DNA from: Limimaricola sp027213785
GTDB lineage: Bacteria; Pseudomonadota; Alphaproteobacteria; Rhodobacterales; Rhodobacteraceae
Direction of reading: 5' to 3'
Length of the DNA: 64,000 nt
Assembly: GCF_050847355.1 (NCBI RefSeq)
Contig: NZ_CP193755.1
Span: forward strand, 868,001 to 932,000
Positions 25,010 to 33,322 of the stretch are shown in pieces. Each line of letters begins with the position of its first letter. The first letter of the stretch is position 1. A program made the position numbers and the translations under genes. The notes under the pieces are model-generated. The model was given only the letters and a program-made list of their open reading frames with translations. It was not told where the DNA came from and searched no databases.

Positions 25010-25181
25010 TGCCCGCGCTCCCGCTTCGATCCTGTCCCAGATGGGGTGGCGCGGCGCGGCCAAAAAGTCAAAGCGCTCAGGCTTTGCGATTTTCTGGGGG
25101 TTGACGCCGGGTCTGGCGATTTTCGCTCTTGCGCTCCCCCGAAGCCCAAGGCTATGAGGCCGCCATCCTACCTGATCACGT

Positions 25182-25268
25182 GCGGTCGTGGCGGAATTGG
25201 TAGACGCGCAGCGTTGAGGTCGCTGTGGGGTAACACCCGTGGAAGTTCGAGTCTTCTCGACCGCACCA
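25182..25268 (+). tRNA. tRNA-Leu (anticodon GAG)
   Basis: The acceptor stem GCGGTCG pairs with CGACCGC. The D arm, an anticodon stem/loop with GAG at 25216-25218, a long variable arm typical of class II tRNAs, and the T loop GTTCGAGTC are all present. CCA is encoded at 25266-25268. It reads CUC/CUU leucine codons. Confidence 0.96.
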
Positions 25269-25730
25269 TTCAGGCAGGCTCGCCGGCAAGGCGGGCCGCC
25301 GGATCCTCCGAGACAGAATGAAGATCGACCTGCAGGGCCGCGGAAACGCAGGCCCTTTCTCGCGTCCGTCGGGTTCGTGGACAGCCTTCTGATATGTCCC
25401 TCCCGAGGCCGTTCGGGTCGGTGCGCGACTGTCGCTTCGAGGCATCGCCATGTCGCCATGAGGCATGTCGAACTCCTTTTGTGAGAAAACTTTTCTACAA
25501 ATACATCTATGAGTTGCACTATCTTTTGCGATTTGTTCCTGCGGCATCTCACCGCATTGAGACCTTCTAAACGCCTTTCATGAAAGGGCTTCATGCCGCG
25601 TCGCAGCGCAAATGACTTAGCGTCATATCTCCGGATCGGCTATTCGGTTGCAATGCGGGGGGCAGCTTGTTTTAGTCTTGCTCGACAAGCGCGGAAACAA
25701 ATCCGCCGGCACAACAACGGGGAGCGAGGC
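25269..25730 (+). promoter_or_regulatory. Long leader upstream of the polyamine ABC operon
   Basis: These 462 bases between tRNA-Leu and the first operon gene hold no convincing gene. The part from about 25470 to 25680 is much more A/T-rich than its surroundings. It holds several inverted repeats: a near-palindrome at 25479-25500, the perfect CCTTTCATGAAAGG at 25574-25587, and ATGAC/GTCAT arms at 25612-25626. This is the expected place for the operon promoter and operators; no riboswitch was recognised. Confidence 0.5.
25479..25500. promoter_or_regulatory. Near-palindromic candidate operator
   Basis: The left arm TTGTGAGAAAA and right arm TTTTCTACAA around a central C are complementary except for one extra G on the left. 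The size and A/T richness suit a dimeric regulator site. The regulator is unknown. Confidence 0.4.
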
Positions 25731-26831
25731 TTGGCCCAAGGCTCGAGTACGGAAGCGTTCGTGGAGTTCGAACGCGTGCAGAAAAGCTATGACGGCGAGA
25801 AACTCGTCGTTAAGGATCTCAATCTTTCGCTGCCGAAAGGCGAGTTTCTGACGATGCTGGGGCCATCGGGCTCCGGCAAGACCACCTGCCTGATGATGCT
25901 CGCGGGCTTCGAGACCGCCACGCATGGCGAGATCCGTCTCGACGGCAAGTCGATCAACAACATCCCGCCGCACAAGCGCGGCATCGGCATGGTGTTCCAG
26001 AACTACGCGCTGTTCCCACACATGACGGTGGGGGAGAACCTTTCCTTCCCGCTCGAGGTGCGCAAGCTGGGCAAGTCCGAGCGCGAACAGAAGATCACCC
26101 GCGCCCTCGACATGGTGCAGATGGGCGAGTTCAAGAACCGCCGGCCGACACAGCTCTCGGGCGGCCAGCAACAGCGTATCGCACTGGCCCGCGCGCTGGT
26201 GTTCGAGCCCGAGCTGGTGCTGATGGACGAGCCTCTGGGCGCGCTCGACAAGCAGCTGCGCGAGACGCTGCAGTTCGAGATCACCGAGCTGGCGCACCGG
26301 CTCGGGATCACCGTGGTCTACGTCACCCACGACCAGACCGAGGCGTTGACCATGTCGGATCGCGTCGCGGTGTTCGACGACGGCCGGATCCAGCAGCTGG
26401 CGCCGCCCGACGAGCTCTACGAGAAGCCGCAGAACAGCTTCGTCGCCCAGTTCATCGGCGAGAACAACACGCTTGAAGGTGTGGTCGAGAAGATCGACGC
26501 GACTTCCTGCCTGGTGCGGCTCGACGATGGCGAGGTGATCGACGCTCTGCCGGTCAACGTGTCGAAGGTGGGGGAGCGGACCCGTGTTTCGATCCGCCCC
26601 GAGCGGGTCGAATCCAATCTCGAGCGCCTGCATCCCGACGCGCACACGCTTCCGGCCACGGTGCAGGAGTTCATCTACATGGGTGACACCTTCCGCACGC
26701 GGCTCAAGGTCGCCGGGCGCGACGACTTCATCATGAAGACGCGTAACGCCCCCGACCAGCCGCGGCTGAAGCCGGGCGAGCAGATCCGCATCGGCTGGCT
26801 CGCCGAGGATTGCCGCGCGCTCGACGCCTGA
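25731..26831 (+). CDS. Spermidine/putrescine-type ABC transporter ATPase
   Basis: This is the energising subunit of a PotABCD-like importer. It has the ABC domain with Walker A GPSGSGKTT, Q-loop VFQNYALFPHM, signature LSGGQQQRIALARAL, Walker B LVLMDEP and switch H in VTHDQTEAL. A C-terminal TOBE regulatory domain follows (VSIRPERV, GDTFRTRLKVAG). The likely start is the TTG at 25731 (MAQGSSTEAFVEF), preceded by GGGGAG; the frame is open to 25593 but that part is leader. Length 366. The next operon gene follows after 109 bases that hold a hairpin. Confidence 0.92.
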   Translation: MAQGSSTEAFVEFERVQKSYDGEKLVVKDLNLSLPKGEFLTMLGPSGSGKTTCLMMLAGFETATHGEIRLDGKSINNIPPHKRGIGMVFQNYALFPHMTVGENLSFPLEVRKLGKSEREQKITRALDMVQMGEFKNRRPTQLSGGQQQRIALARALVFEPELVLMDEPLGALDKQLRETLQFEITELAHRLGITVVYVTHDQTEALTMSDRVAVFDDGRIQQLAPPDELYEKPQNSFVAQFIGENNTLEGVVEKIDATSCLVRLDDGEVIDALPVNVSKVGERTRVSIRPERVESNLERLHPDAHTLPATVQEFIYMGDTFRTRLKVAGRDDFIMKTRNAPDQPRLKPGEQIRIGWLAEDCRALDA

Positions 26832-26845
26832 AGTCGACCGCGCCA

Positions 26846-26867
26846 CCGCGCCCCCGACGGGGCGCGG
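26846..26867 (+). terminator. Intercistronic GC-rich hairpin, ATPase to binding-protein gene
   Basis: A perfect 9-base stem CCGCGCCCC/GGGGCGCGG with loop CGAC and no T run lies in the gap before the binding-protein gene. Such structures often mark partial termination or an RNA processing end, which would let the binding protein be made in larger amounts. That effect is inferred. Confidence 0.5.
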
Positions 26868-26940
26868 CAAATGCGGGGCGTCGTCGCCCGGACCGCGTCC
26901 CCCGTGAAACCAAGAGCCGGGTAATCAACGGGAGTTCTAC

Positions 26941-28062
26941 ATGAACATCACACGTCTTCTCACCGCGACCACCGCGCTGGTGGCGACCGCCACCATCGCC
27001 GGGGCCGAAAGCCATGTCGAAATGGCCAACGAGATGACCATCGTCAGCTGGGGCGGCGCCTATCAGGAAAGCCAGCGCAAGGCTTATGTCGAGCCCTATC
27101 TCGAGGCCAATCCCGAGGTCACCGTGACCTGGGACGAGAGCTCGGCCGAGGCGGTCGCCAAGCTGCGCGCCCAGAACGAGGCGGGCAACGTCACCTGGGA
27201 TCTCGTCGACGCCGTGGCCTCCGACGCCATGCGCCTGTGCGACGAGGGCCTCGCCATGGAGGTCGACCACGACGAGATGCTCGCCGAGGCGCCCGACGGC
27301 ACCGCGGCCTCGGACGATTTCGGCGACCTGATCGTCTCCGACTGCTTCATCCCGCAGATCGTCTACTCGACCACTGTTGGCTACCGCACCGACAACGCCG
27401 AGTGGGAAGGCCGCACGCCCGAGGACATCTGCGCGATCTTCGATCTCGAGCAGTTCCCCGGCCAGCGCAGCCTCGAGAAGCGTCCGATCGGCAACATGGA
27501 ATGGGCGCTGCTCTGCGACGGTGTCGCCAAGGACGAGATCTACGACGTGCTCGAGACCGAGGAAGGCCAGGACCGCGCCTTCGCCAAGCTCGACACCATC
27601 AAGGACAGCGTCATCTGGTGGTCGGCCGGCGCCGATACGCCGCAGCTTCTCGCCGATGGCGAGGTGGTGATGGGCTCGACCTATAACGGCCGCCTGTTCA
27701 GCCTGATCGCCGAGCAGGGCCAGCCGGTCGAGATGCTCTGGGACGCGCAGGTCTTCGATCTGGACGGCTGGGTCATCCCCGAAGGGCTCGACGAGCCGAC
27801 GCTGAACCGGGTGAAGGACTTCCTTCACTTCGCCACCGACACCCAGCGTCTCGCCGACCAGTCGAAATACATCGCCTACGGTCCGGCGCGCCAGTCCTCG
27901 GCACCGATGGTCGACAAGCACGCCGAGCTCGGGATCGAGATGGCGCCGCACATGCCGACCGACCCGGCCAACTCCGAGAACACCTTCCTCTACAACTACG
28001 AGTGGTGGGCGGACTACCGCGACGACCTGGATGCCAAGTTCCAGGCCTGGCTCGCCCAGTAA
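26941..28062 (+). CDS. Polyamine-type ABC transporter substrate-binding protein
   Basis: The product is a 373-residue periplasmic binding protein of the PotD/PotF type. It has a signal peptide (MNITRLLTATTALVATATIAGA) and then MTIVSWGGAYQESQRKAY, the usual opening of this group. WDLVDAV, GYRTDN, WWSAGADTPQLLADGEVVMGSTYNGR and YLYNYEWW-like end segments follow. Two cysteines in the mature N-lobe (LCDEG, DCFIP) may form a disulfide. Substrate is probably a polyamine or related cation, but specificity is not proven by sequence. Confidence 0.9.
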   Translation: MNITRLLTATTALVATATIAGAESHVEMANEMTIVSWGGAYQESQRKAYVEPYLEANPEVTVTWDESSAEAVAKLRAQNEAGNVTWDLVDAVASDAMRLCDEGLAMEVDHDEMLAEAPDGTAASDDFGDLIVSDCFIPQIVYSTTVGYRTDNAEWEGRTPEDICAIFDLEQFPGQRSLEKRPIGNMEWALLCDGVAKDEIYDVLETEEGQDRAFAKLDTIKDSVIWWSAGADTPQLLADGEVVMGSTYNGRLFSLIAEQGQPVEMLWDAQVFDLDGWVIPEGLDEPTLNRVKDFLHFATDTQRLADQSKYIAYGPARQSSAPMVDKHAELGIEMAPHMPTDPANSENTFLYNYEWWADYRDDLDAKFQAWLAQ

Positions 28063-28082
28063 CGCCTCCGGCGTGACCGCAT

Positions 28083-28110
28083 GACGGGGCGGGGCCGCCA
28101 CGGCCCCGTC
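28083..28110 (+). terminator. Intercistronic hairpin between binding protein and permease genes
   Basis: The stem GACGGGGC/GCCCCGTC with a 12-base loop begins 21 bases after the binding-protein stop. As with the hairpin before that gene, there is no T run, so it more likely protects the 3' end of the binding-protein message than fully stops transcription. Confidence 0.45.
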
Positions 28111-28130
28111 CCACCCCCTGATCCGGAGGC

Positions 28131-29726
28131 ATGATGACCCACAGCGCGACGACACCCCCAGAGCAGCCGATGGCGGCCTTGCCGGGCGGCGAGGTGACCG
28201 AAGGCCCGATGCTGGCGGCCGATGGCACGCCGCTCAAGGCTTCCCTGAAGCGCGCCCTCAGGCGCGAGAAGCTGCGCGCTCTTCTGCTGATCTCGCCGCT
28301 GCTGATCTTCATCCTCGTGGCCTTCGTCGGCCCGATCGCCGATATGCTGTTCCGTTCGGTCGAGAACCAGATCGTCTCGGAGACGCTGCCGCGCACCGTC
28401 GCGGCGCTGCGCGCCGAGGACACCCCCGAGGGTGAGGTGCCCGACGAGGAGGTCTTCGCGCAGCTCTACACCGACCTCGTGATCGCCGAGGAATACAAGA
28501 TCCACACCCGGCTCGGCAGCCGGTTGAACTACGAGATGACCGGCGTGTCGTCGCTGTTCCGCAGCACCGGCCGCGATGTCGGCCGCTTCGACACCGATAT
28601 CTACACCGACCAGTTCGTCGAGGCTGCCCCGGCGCTCGAGGACCCGGCCAACTGGGTCGCCTGGATGGAGGAGGAGGCGGTCCGCGAGGCGCTGCCGCTG
28701 ACCGCCGATGCCTGGGACGAATGGGTCACCCTCACAGTCGAGGAGAACGAGGACGACCCGCTGGAGGAGGATGTCCCCGACTTCGTCTTCACCACACTCT
28801 ACCGCGATCTCGCGGCGGGGGCGACGCCGCCCGATGCCGTCCCCGATGTCGACGTCTCGGGCTTCGAGACGGTCTCGATCAAGGCGCTGTTCGAGGACTC
28901 GGACGAGGACTGGATGGACCCGCAGCTGTGGCAGCTGATCGAGACCTACAGCCCGGAATACACCGACGGCTACTTCCTCAATGCCGTCGACATGATGAAC
29001 GGCCCCGACGGCGAGGCGCAGTTCCGCCCCGACGACCAGCGCATCTATCTCAAGCTGTTCTGGCGCACGATGTGGATGTCGATGGTGATCACCTTCTCCT
29101 GCATCCTGCTGGGCTACCCGATCGCCTACCTTCTCTCGACGCTGCCGCTGCGCTCGGCCAACGTGCTGATGATCCTCGTGCTGCTGCCGTTCTGGACCTC
29201 GTTGCTGGTGCGGACATCGGCCTGGAAGGTGCTGCTGCAGCAGCAGGGCGTGATCAACGACACGCTCGTGTGGCTCGGTCTCGTCGACAACTTCAACCGG
29301 CTGCAGCTGATCAACAACATCACCGGCACGGTGATCGCGATGACCCATATCCTGCTGCCCTTCATGATCCTGCCACTCTACTCGGTGATGAAGACCATCC
29401 CGCCCTCCTATGTGCGGGCCGCCAAGTCGATGGGTGCGAACGACTGGACCGCATTCTGGCGGGTGTGGTTCCCGCTCTCGGTGCCGGGCATCGGCGCAGG
29501 CTCGATCCTCGTCTTCATCCTGTCGATCGGCTACTACATCACGCCGGAGATCGTCGGCGGCACCGAAGGCGTGTTCATCTCGAACCGGATCGCCTACCAC
29601 ATCTCGTCGTCGCTGAACTGGGGTCTCGCGGCCGCCTTGGGCTCGATCCTTCTGGCGCTCGTGCTGGTGCTCTACTGGCTCTACGACCGCATCGTCGGCA
29701 TCGACAACGTCAAGCTGGGAGGCTGA
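28131..29726 (+). CDS. ABC transporter permease (PotB-like) with large insertion
   Basis: This is the inner-membrane permease of the polyamine-type importer. The PotB core is recognisable: the first helix LLISPLLIFILVAFVGPIADM near residues 50-70, then LKLFWRTMWMSMVITFSCILL and the EAA loop AAKSMGANDWTAFWRVWFPL. At 531 residues it is nearly twice the usual 275-290. The extra 230 or so residues (about 75-300) sit between helix 1 and helix 2, hence in the periplasm, and are very acidic (EENEDDPLEEDVPD, FEDSDEDWMD). GGAGG precedes the ATG. The partner permease gene starts five bases after the stop. Confidence 0.9.
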   Translation: MMTHSATTPPEQPMAALPGGEVTEGPMLAADGTPLKASLKRALRREKLRALLLISPLLIFILVAFVGPIADMLFRSVENQIVSETLPRTVAALRAEDTPEGEVPDEEVFAQLYTDLVIAEEYKIHTRLGSRLNYEMTGVSSLFRSTGRDVGRFDTDIYTDQFVEAAPALEDPANWVAWMEEEAVREALPLTADAWDEWVTLTVEENEDDPLEEDVPDFVFTTLYRDLAAGATPPDAVPDVDVSGFETVSIKALFEDSDEDWMDPQLWQLIETYSPEYTDGYFLNAVDMMNGPDGEAQFRPDDQRIYLKLFWRTMWMSMVITFSCILLGYPIAYLLSTLPLRSANVLMILVLLPFWTSLLVRTSAWKVLLQQQGVINDTLVWLGLVDNFNRLQLINNITGTVIAMTHILLPFMILPLYSVMKTIPPSYVRAAKSMGANDWTAFWRVWFPLSVPGIGAGSILVFILSIGYYITPEIVGGTEGVFISNRIAYHISSSLNWGLAAALGSILLALVLVLYWLYDRIVGIDNVKLGG

Positions 29727-29730
29727 GAGA

Positions 29731-30585
29731 ATGGCTGCACTTCCCCCATACGCCTCGACCGGCCAGAAGATCTGGCACTATGCCTACCGGATCATCTGCG
29801 GGCTGATCTTCTTCTTCCTGATCGCGCCGATCATCATCATCATCCCGCTGTCCTTCAACGCCGAGAACTTCTTCACCTTCACCCCGAAGATGCTGGCGTT
29901 GGACCCGGAGGGCTATTCGCTCAAGCATTACCGGGACTTCTTCACCAATCCCGACTGGCAGGTGCCGCTTTGGAACTCGCTGAAGATCGCGCCGGTCGCG
30001 ACCTTCATCTCGGTCGCACTCGGTACGCTCGCGGCGATCGGCCTCAGCCAGCCGCACGTGCCGTTCCGCCGCGCCATCATGGCGACGCTGATCTCGCCGA
30101 TGATCGTGCCGCTAATCATCTCGGCCGCGGGCATGTATTTCTTCTACAGCCGGATCGGTCTGCAGGGGACCTACTGGGGCGTGGTGCTGGCCCACGCCGC
30201 GCTGGGCATCCCCTTCGTGATCATCACGGTGACCGCGACCTTGGTGGGCTTCGACCGTTCTCTGACGCGTGCCGCGGCCAATCTCGGGGCGGGGCCGGTG
30301 CGTACCTTCTTCAAGGTGCAGATGCCGCTGATCCTGCCGGGCGTGGTCTCGGGTGGCCTGTTCGCCTTCATCACCTCCTTCGACGAGGTGGTGGTGGTGC
30401 TCTTCGTGGGCTCCGCCGGTCAGAAGACGCTGCCCTGGCAGATGTTCACCGGTCTGCGCGAGCAGATTTCGCCTACTATTCTCGCGGCCGCGACGGTACT
30501 GATCTCGATTTCGGTGGTGCTGCTGGTGACGCTCGAAGTGCTGCGGCGCCGTTCCGAGCGGCTGCGCGGCATGTCACCGGGCTGA
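29731..30585 (+). CDS. ABC transporter permease (PotC-like)
   Basis: This is the second permease of the importer, 284 residues and of normal length, with six predicted helices. The first is IICGLIFFFLIAPIIIIIPL. The EAA motif reads AAANLGAGPVRTFFKVQMPL and precedes the last helices, where it docks with the ATPase. AFITSFDEVVVVLFVG is typical of PotC. It ends the operon and is followed by a GC-rich hairpin at 30611. Confidence 0.92.
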   Translation: MAALPPYASTGQKIWHYAYRIICGLIFFFLIAPIIIIIPLSFNAENFFTFTPKMLALDPEGYSLKHYRDFFTNPDWQVPLWNSLKIAPVATFISVALGTLAAIGLSQPHVPFRRAIMATLISPMIVPLIISAAGMYFFYSRIGLQGTYWGVVLAHAALGIPFVIITVTATLVGFDRSLTRAAANLGAGPVRTFFKVQMPLILPGVVSGGLFAFITSFDEVVVVLFVGSAGQKTLPWQMFTGLREQISPTILAAATVLISISVVLLVTLEVLRRRSERLRGMSPG

Positions 30586-30610
30586 GGCCCGCCGCCACCG
30601 CCGACCGCGA

Positions 30611-30633
30611 CGCCCCGCCCAGAGAGCGGGGCG
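30611..30633 (+). terminator. Probable terminator of the ABC operon
   Basis: The stem CGCCCCGC/GCGGGGCG with a 7-base loop is followed by TTGTCGTT, a weakly T-rich tail. It starts 25 bases after the last gene of the operon. Confidence 0.65.
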
Positions 30634-30648
30634 TTGTCGTTCCGGGAC

Positions 30649-30693
30649 CAAGATCCTTCGAAGGATCTTGTCCGAACCCTTTAAAGGGTTCGG
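30649..30693. repeat. Two adjacent perfect 22-base palindromes
   Basis: Bases 30649-30670 read CAAGATCCTTC then its exact complement. Bases 30672-30693 read CCGAACCCTTT then its exact complement. One T separates them. The pair lies between the operon terminator and the end of the converging AEC carrier gene. It looks like a mobile or repeated intergenic element of the kind scattered in bacterial genomes, or a bidirectional 3' end. Only one copy is in the window. Confidence 0.75.
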
Positions 30694-30695
30694 CG

Positions 30696-31625
30696 TCAGG
30701 GCAGCAGCGCCAGCCAGATGGTCGCCGACAGCACCGAGGCCACCGTGCCGATCAGGACCGCTGAAGCGGCGACGCGCTTGGCGTGGCCATAGATGCTGGC
30801 GAAGAGATAGGCGTTCACCCCCGGCGCCATCGCCGCGGTGATGATCGCCGAGCGGAAGGCGGGAACCTTCAGCCCGACCAGCGAGCCCAGCCCCCAGACC
30901 ACCGCCGGATGCAGCACGAGCGACACAGCGACCACGTAGAGGATCACGCGCATGTCGCCCTCGGGCCGGTATCGGTGGAGGATACCGCCCAGCCCGAACA
31001 ACGCCGCCGGCAAAGCCGCTCGCGCCATCAGTTCCAAAGCCTCGACCAGCACCTCTGGCAGCGGCAGCCCCGACAGGTTGACCGCGGCGCCCATGAGGAT
31101 GCCGAGGATTAGAGCGTTGCGTCCCATGCCGCGCAGAACTTGGGCAGGTAGTTCCCTGAGCGAGCCGCCCTTCGCGCGGGCGAACTCCATCGCCGTGATG
31201 CCCACCGCGTAGCAGAACGGTGAATGCAGGGCGATGATCGCGAAGTTGGCCTGCAGCGCATCGGGGCCATAGGCGCGCTCGGTGATCGGCAGGCCCAGAA
31301 GCAGCGAGTTCGAGAACAGCCCCACGAATCCGATCGCCACCGCGTCCTCCCAGGACCGGCCGAAGATCAGCCGCGCGCCAAAGAGGCCGGCGGCGAAGCC
31401 CGCCAGCGCCCCGGCATAAAAGCTGCCCAGAAGCGCCATGTCGAACTCCTGCGCGAGATCGAGCCGCGCGATGGCGAGAAACAGCAGACAGGGGATGGCG
31501 AAGCCTTGGGCGAATTTCATGAGCCCGTCGATCGCGGGTTCGGTGATCCAGCCGCGCCACGAAGCCAGATAACCAAAGCCCAGCACGAGGAAGACCGGCA
31601 AGGTGACGGTGAGCAGCAGGATCAT
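30696..31625 (-). CDS. AEC family (auxin efflux carrier-type) transporter
   Basis: This 309-residue inner-membrane carrier has about ten helices in two halves. The N-terminal half has VTLPVFLVLGFGYLASW and AIPCLLFLAIA. The C-terminal half has ALFGLGGILHRYRP and IITAAMAPGVNAYLFAS, which carry the broken-helix glycines and prolines of this family. Bacterial members move organic acids such as malate or malonate. No metabolic partner gene is adjacent, so the substrate is open. Confidence 0.88.
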   Translation of the reverse strand: MILLLTVTLPVFLVLGFGYLASWRGWITEPAIDGLMKFAQGFAIPCLLFLAIARLDLAQEFDMALLGSFYAGALAGFAAGLFGARLIFGRSWEDAVAIGFVGLFSNSLLLGLPITERAYGPDALQANFAIIALHSPFCYAVGITAMEFARAKGGSLRELPAQVLRGMGRNALILGILMGAAVNLSGLPLPEVLVEALELMARAALPAALFGLGGILHRYRPEGDMRVILYVVAVSLVLHPAVVWGLGSLVGLKVPAFRSAIITAAMAPGVNAYLFASIYGHAKRVAASAVLIGTVASVLSATIWLALLP

Positions 31626-31700
31626 CCGAAGGCCTCCGCGCGGGCGGGTGCCGCGGATATGCGTCAGGTCGAATTGGCGAAGGGGTGGGACCCCTTCGCC

Positions 31701-32501
31701 CTACAGGTCGAAGGCGAGCGTCATCCCGTCGAAGGCCGGGGAGACGTGCTCCGGGGTTTCGGCTTCGAGCGTGGCGTAGTCGAGGTCGAAATGCATGTTG
31801 GTCAGCACCGCCCGTACCGGTGCGGCTCGTGCGATCCACTCGAGGGTGAGGTCGAGATGTGCGTGGCTGGGGTGCGGCTTGCGGCGCAGCGCGTCGACGA
31901 TCATGCAGCCGAGCCCGTCGAGGTGACGCCAAGCGGCGTCTGGGATTTCGCTGACATCCGGCAGGTAGGCGAGCCTGCCGCAGCGCAGACCCAGCGCCGT
32001 GATATCTCCATGCACGAGATCGAAGGGTGTCAAGCGGATCTCACCGCCAGCGCCGTCGACCCCGATCTCTCCCTCGATCCGATGCAGATCGCAGATCGGA
32101 GGGTAGGACGAGCCCGGCGGCGTCTCGAACGCATAGCCGAAGCGTTGTGTCAGCGCCGCATGGGTCGGTGCGTCGGCCCAGCACTGCAGCCGGCTGCGCA
32201 TGTTGAAGGCGATCATCCGCAGATCGTCGATGCCATGCACATGGTCGGCATGGGCATGGGTCCAGACCACGCCGTCCAGCTCGCCGACCTCGGCCGCGAG
32301 CAGCTGCGCGCGCAGGTCGGGGGAGGTGTCGATCAGCACCCGGGTGACGCCCCTCGGCCCATGTCGGGTCAGCAGCAGCGAGCAGCGGCTGCGCGCATTG
32401 CGCGGCTCGGCGGGATCGCAATCGCCCCAGAGGTTGCCCAGTCGCGGCACGCCACCCGAAGAGCCGCAGCCGAGGATGCGCGCCTCCAGACGGTCGCTCA
32501 T
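31701..32501 (-). CDS. Metallo-beta-lactamase fold hydrolase (PhnP-like)
   Basis: This is a 266-residue binuclear-metal hydrolase. The metal-binding motif is WTHAHADHVHGIDDLR, with the further ligands LVHGD and, near the end, LTNMHFDLDY. The N-terminal ILGCGSSGGVPR is typical of the PhnP/RNase Z-like phosphodiesterase group. A phosphodiester substrate is likely but cannot be specified. Its ATG overlaps the tatD stop by four bases, so it belongs to the tmk-holB-tatD run. The upstream open frame to 32849 is antisense read-through of tatD. Confidence 0.87.
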   Translation of the reverse strand: MSDRLEARILGCGSSGGVPRLGNLWGDCDPAEPRNARSRCSLLLTRHGPRGVTRVLIDTSPDLRAQLLAAEVGELDGVVWTHAHADHVHGIDDLRMIAFNMRSRLQCWADAPTHAALTQRFGYAFETPPGSSYPPICDLHRIEGEIGVDGAGGEIRLTPFDLVHGDITALGLRCGRLAYLPDVSEIPDAAWRHLDGLGCMIVDALRRKPHPSHAHLDLTLEWIARAAPVRAVLTNMHFDLDYATLEAETPEHVSPAFDGMTLAFDL

Positions 32502-33316
32502 GCGGGGCTCCGTTCCGGGTTCCAGGCGGCGGCCTTGGCGAAAAGGCGGTCGAAATTGGCCGAGGTCCGCGCCGCGAAATCGGGCAGGGACAGGCCGAAC
32601 AGCTCGGCCCCCACCTTGGCCGTATGCGCGGTATAGGCGGGTTCGTTGCGGCGGCCCCGATGCGGCGGCGGGGCGAGGTAGGGGCTGTCGGTTTCCACGA
32701 GGATGCGGTCGAGGGGCGCGCTCGCGAAGATCTCGCGCAGTTCCCCCGAGCGCGGGAACGCGGCGATGCCGGACATCGACAGGTAGAAGCCGAGATCGAG
32801 CGCCGCGCGGCCCAGCGCGGCGGACGAGGAGAAGCAGTGCATCATGCACTGGTAGGCGCCGGCCGCGTGCTCCTCGGCAAGGATACGTGCCATGTCGTCA
32901 TCGGCGTCGCGCGCATGGATGATCAGCGGCAATCCGGTACGGCGCGCCGCCTCGATATGGATACGCAGGGACTCCTGCTGCACGCCCTTGCTCTCGGCGG
33001 TATAGTGATAGTCGAGCCCGGTTTCGCCGATGCCGACCATCTTGGGATGCCGGGCCAGGGTCTCCAGATCCTCGACCGAGGCGAGGGGTTCGTCGGCGGC
33101 GCTCATCGGGTGGGTGCCCACCGCCCAGAAGACCGGGTCATGCGTCTCGGAAATCGCGCGCACGCTGTCGGCGTTCTTCAATTTCGTGCAGATCGTGACC
33201 ATGCGGGTGACGCCGGCGTCGAGCGCTCGCGCGATGACGGCCTCCCGTTCCTCGGCGAAGTCGGGGAAGTCGAGGTGGCAATGCGCGTCGACGAGCTGAA
33301 AGTCTTGAGAAGTCAT
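32498..33316 (-). CDS. TatD family metal-dependent hydrolase
   Basis: This 272-residue TIM-barrel nuclease-type enzyme has the metal-site motifs VDAHCHLDFPDF, GIGETGLDYHY, LIIHARDADDD and VETDSPYLAP. TatD proteins act as 3'-5' exonucleases or DNases; the in vivo role of this copy (YcfH type) is unclear. It lies in the conserved order tmk-holB-tatD-MBL hydrolase found across many bacteria, six bases after holB. Confidence 0.92.
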   Translation of the reverse strand: MTSQDFQLVDAHCHLDFPDFAEEREAVIARALDAGVTRMVTICTKLKNADSVRAISETHDPVFWAVGTHPMSAADEPLASVEDLETLARHPKMVGIGETGLDYHYTAESKGVQQESLRIHIEAARRTGLPLIIHARDADDDMARILAEEHAAGAYQCMMHCFSSSAALGRAALDLGFYLSMSGIAAFPRSGELREIFASAPLDRILVETDSPYLAPPPHRGRRNEPAYTAHTAKVGAELFGLSLPDFAARTSANFDRLFAKAAAWNPERSPA

Positions 33317-33322
33317 CTGGCC

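Noticed and set aside
24335..25594. A 419-codon frame on the minus strand that would extend LipB by about 195 residues
   Set aside because: The extra part runs antisense through tRNA-Leu and the A/T-rich operon leader, has no ribosome site, and LipB has its normal length from 25009.
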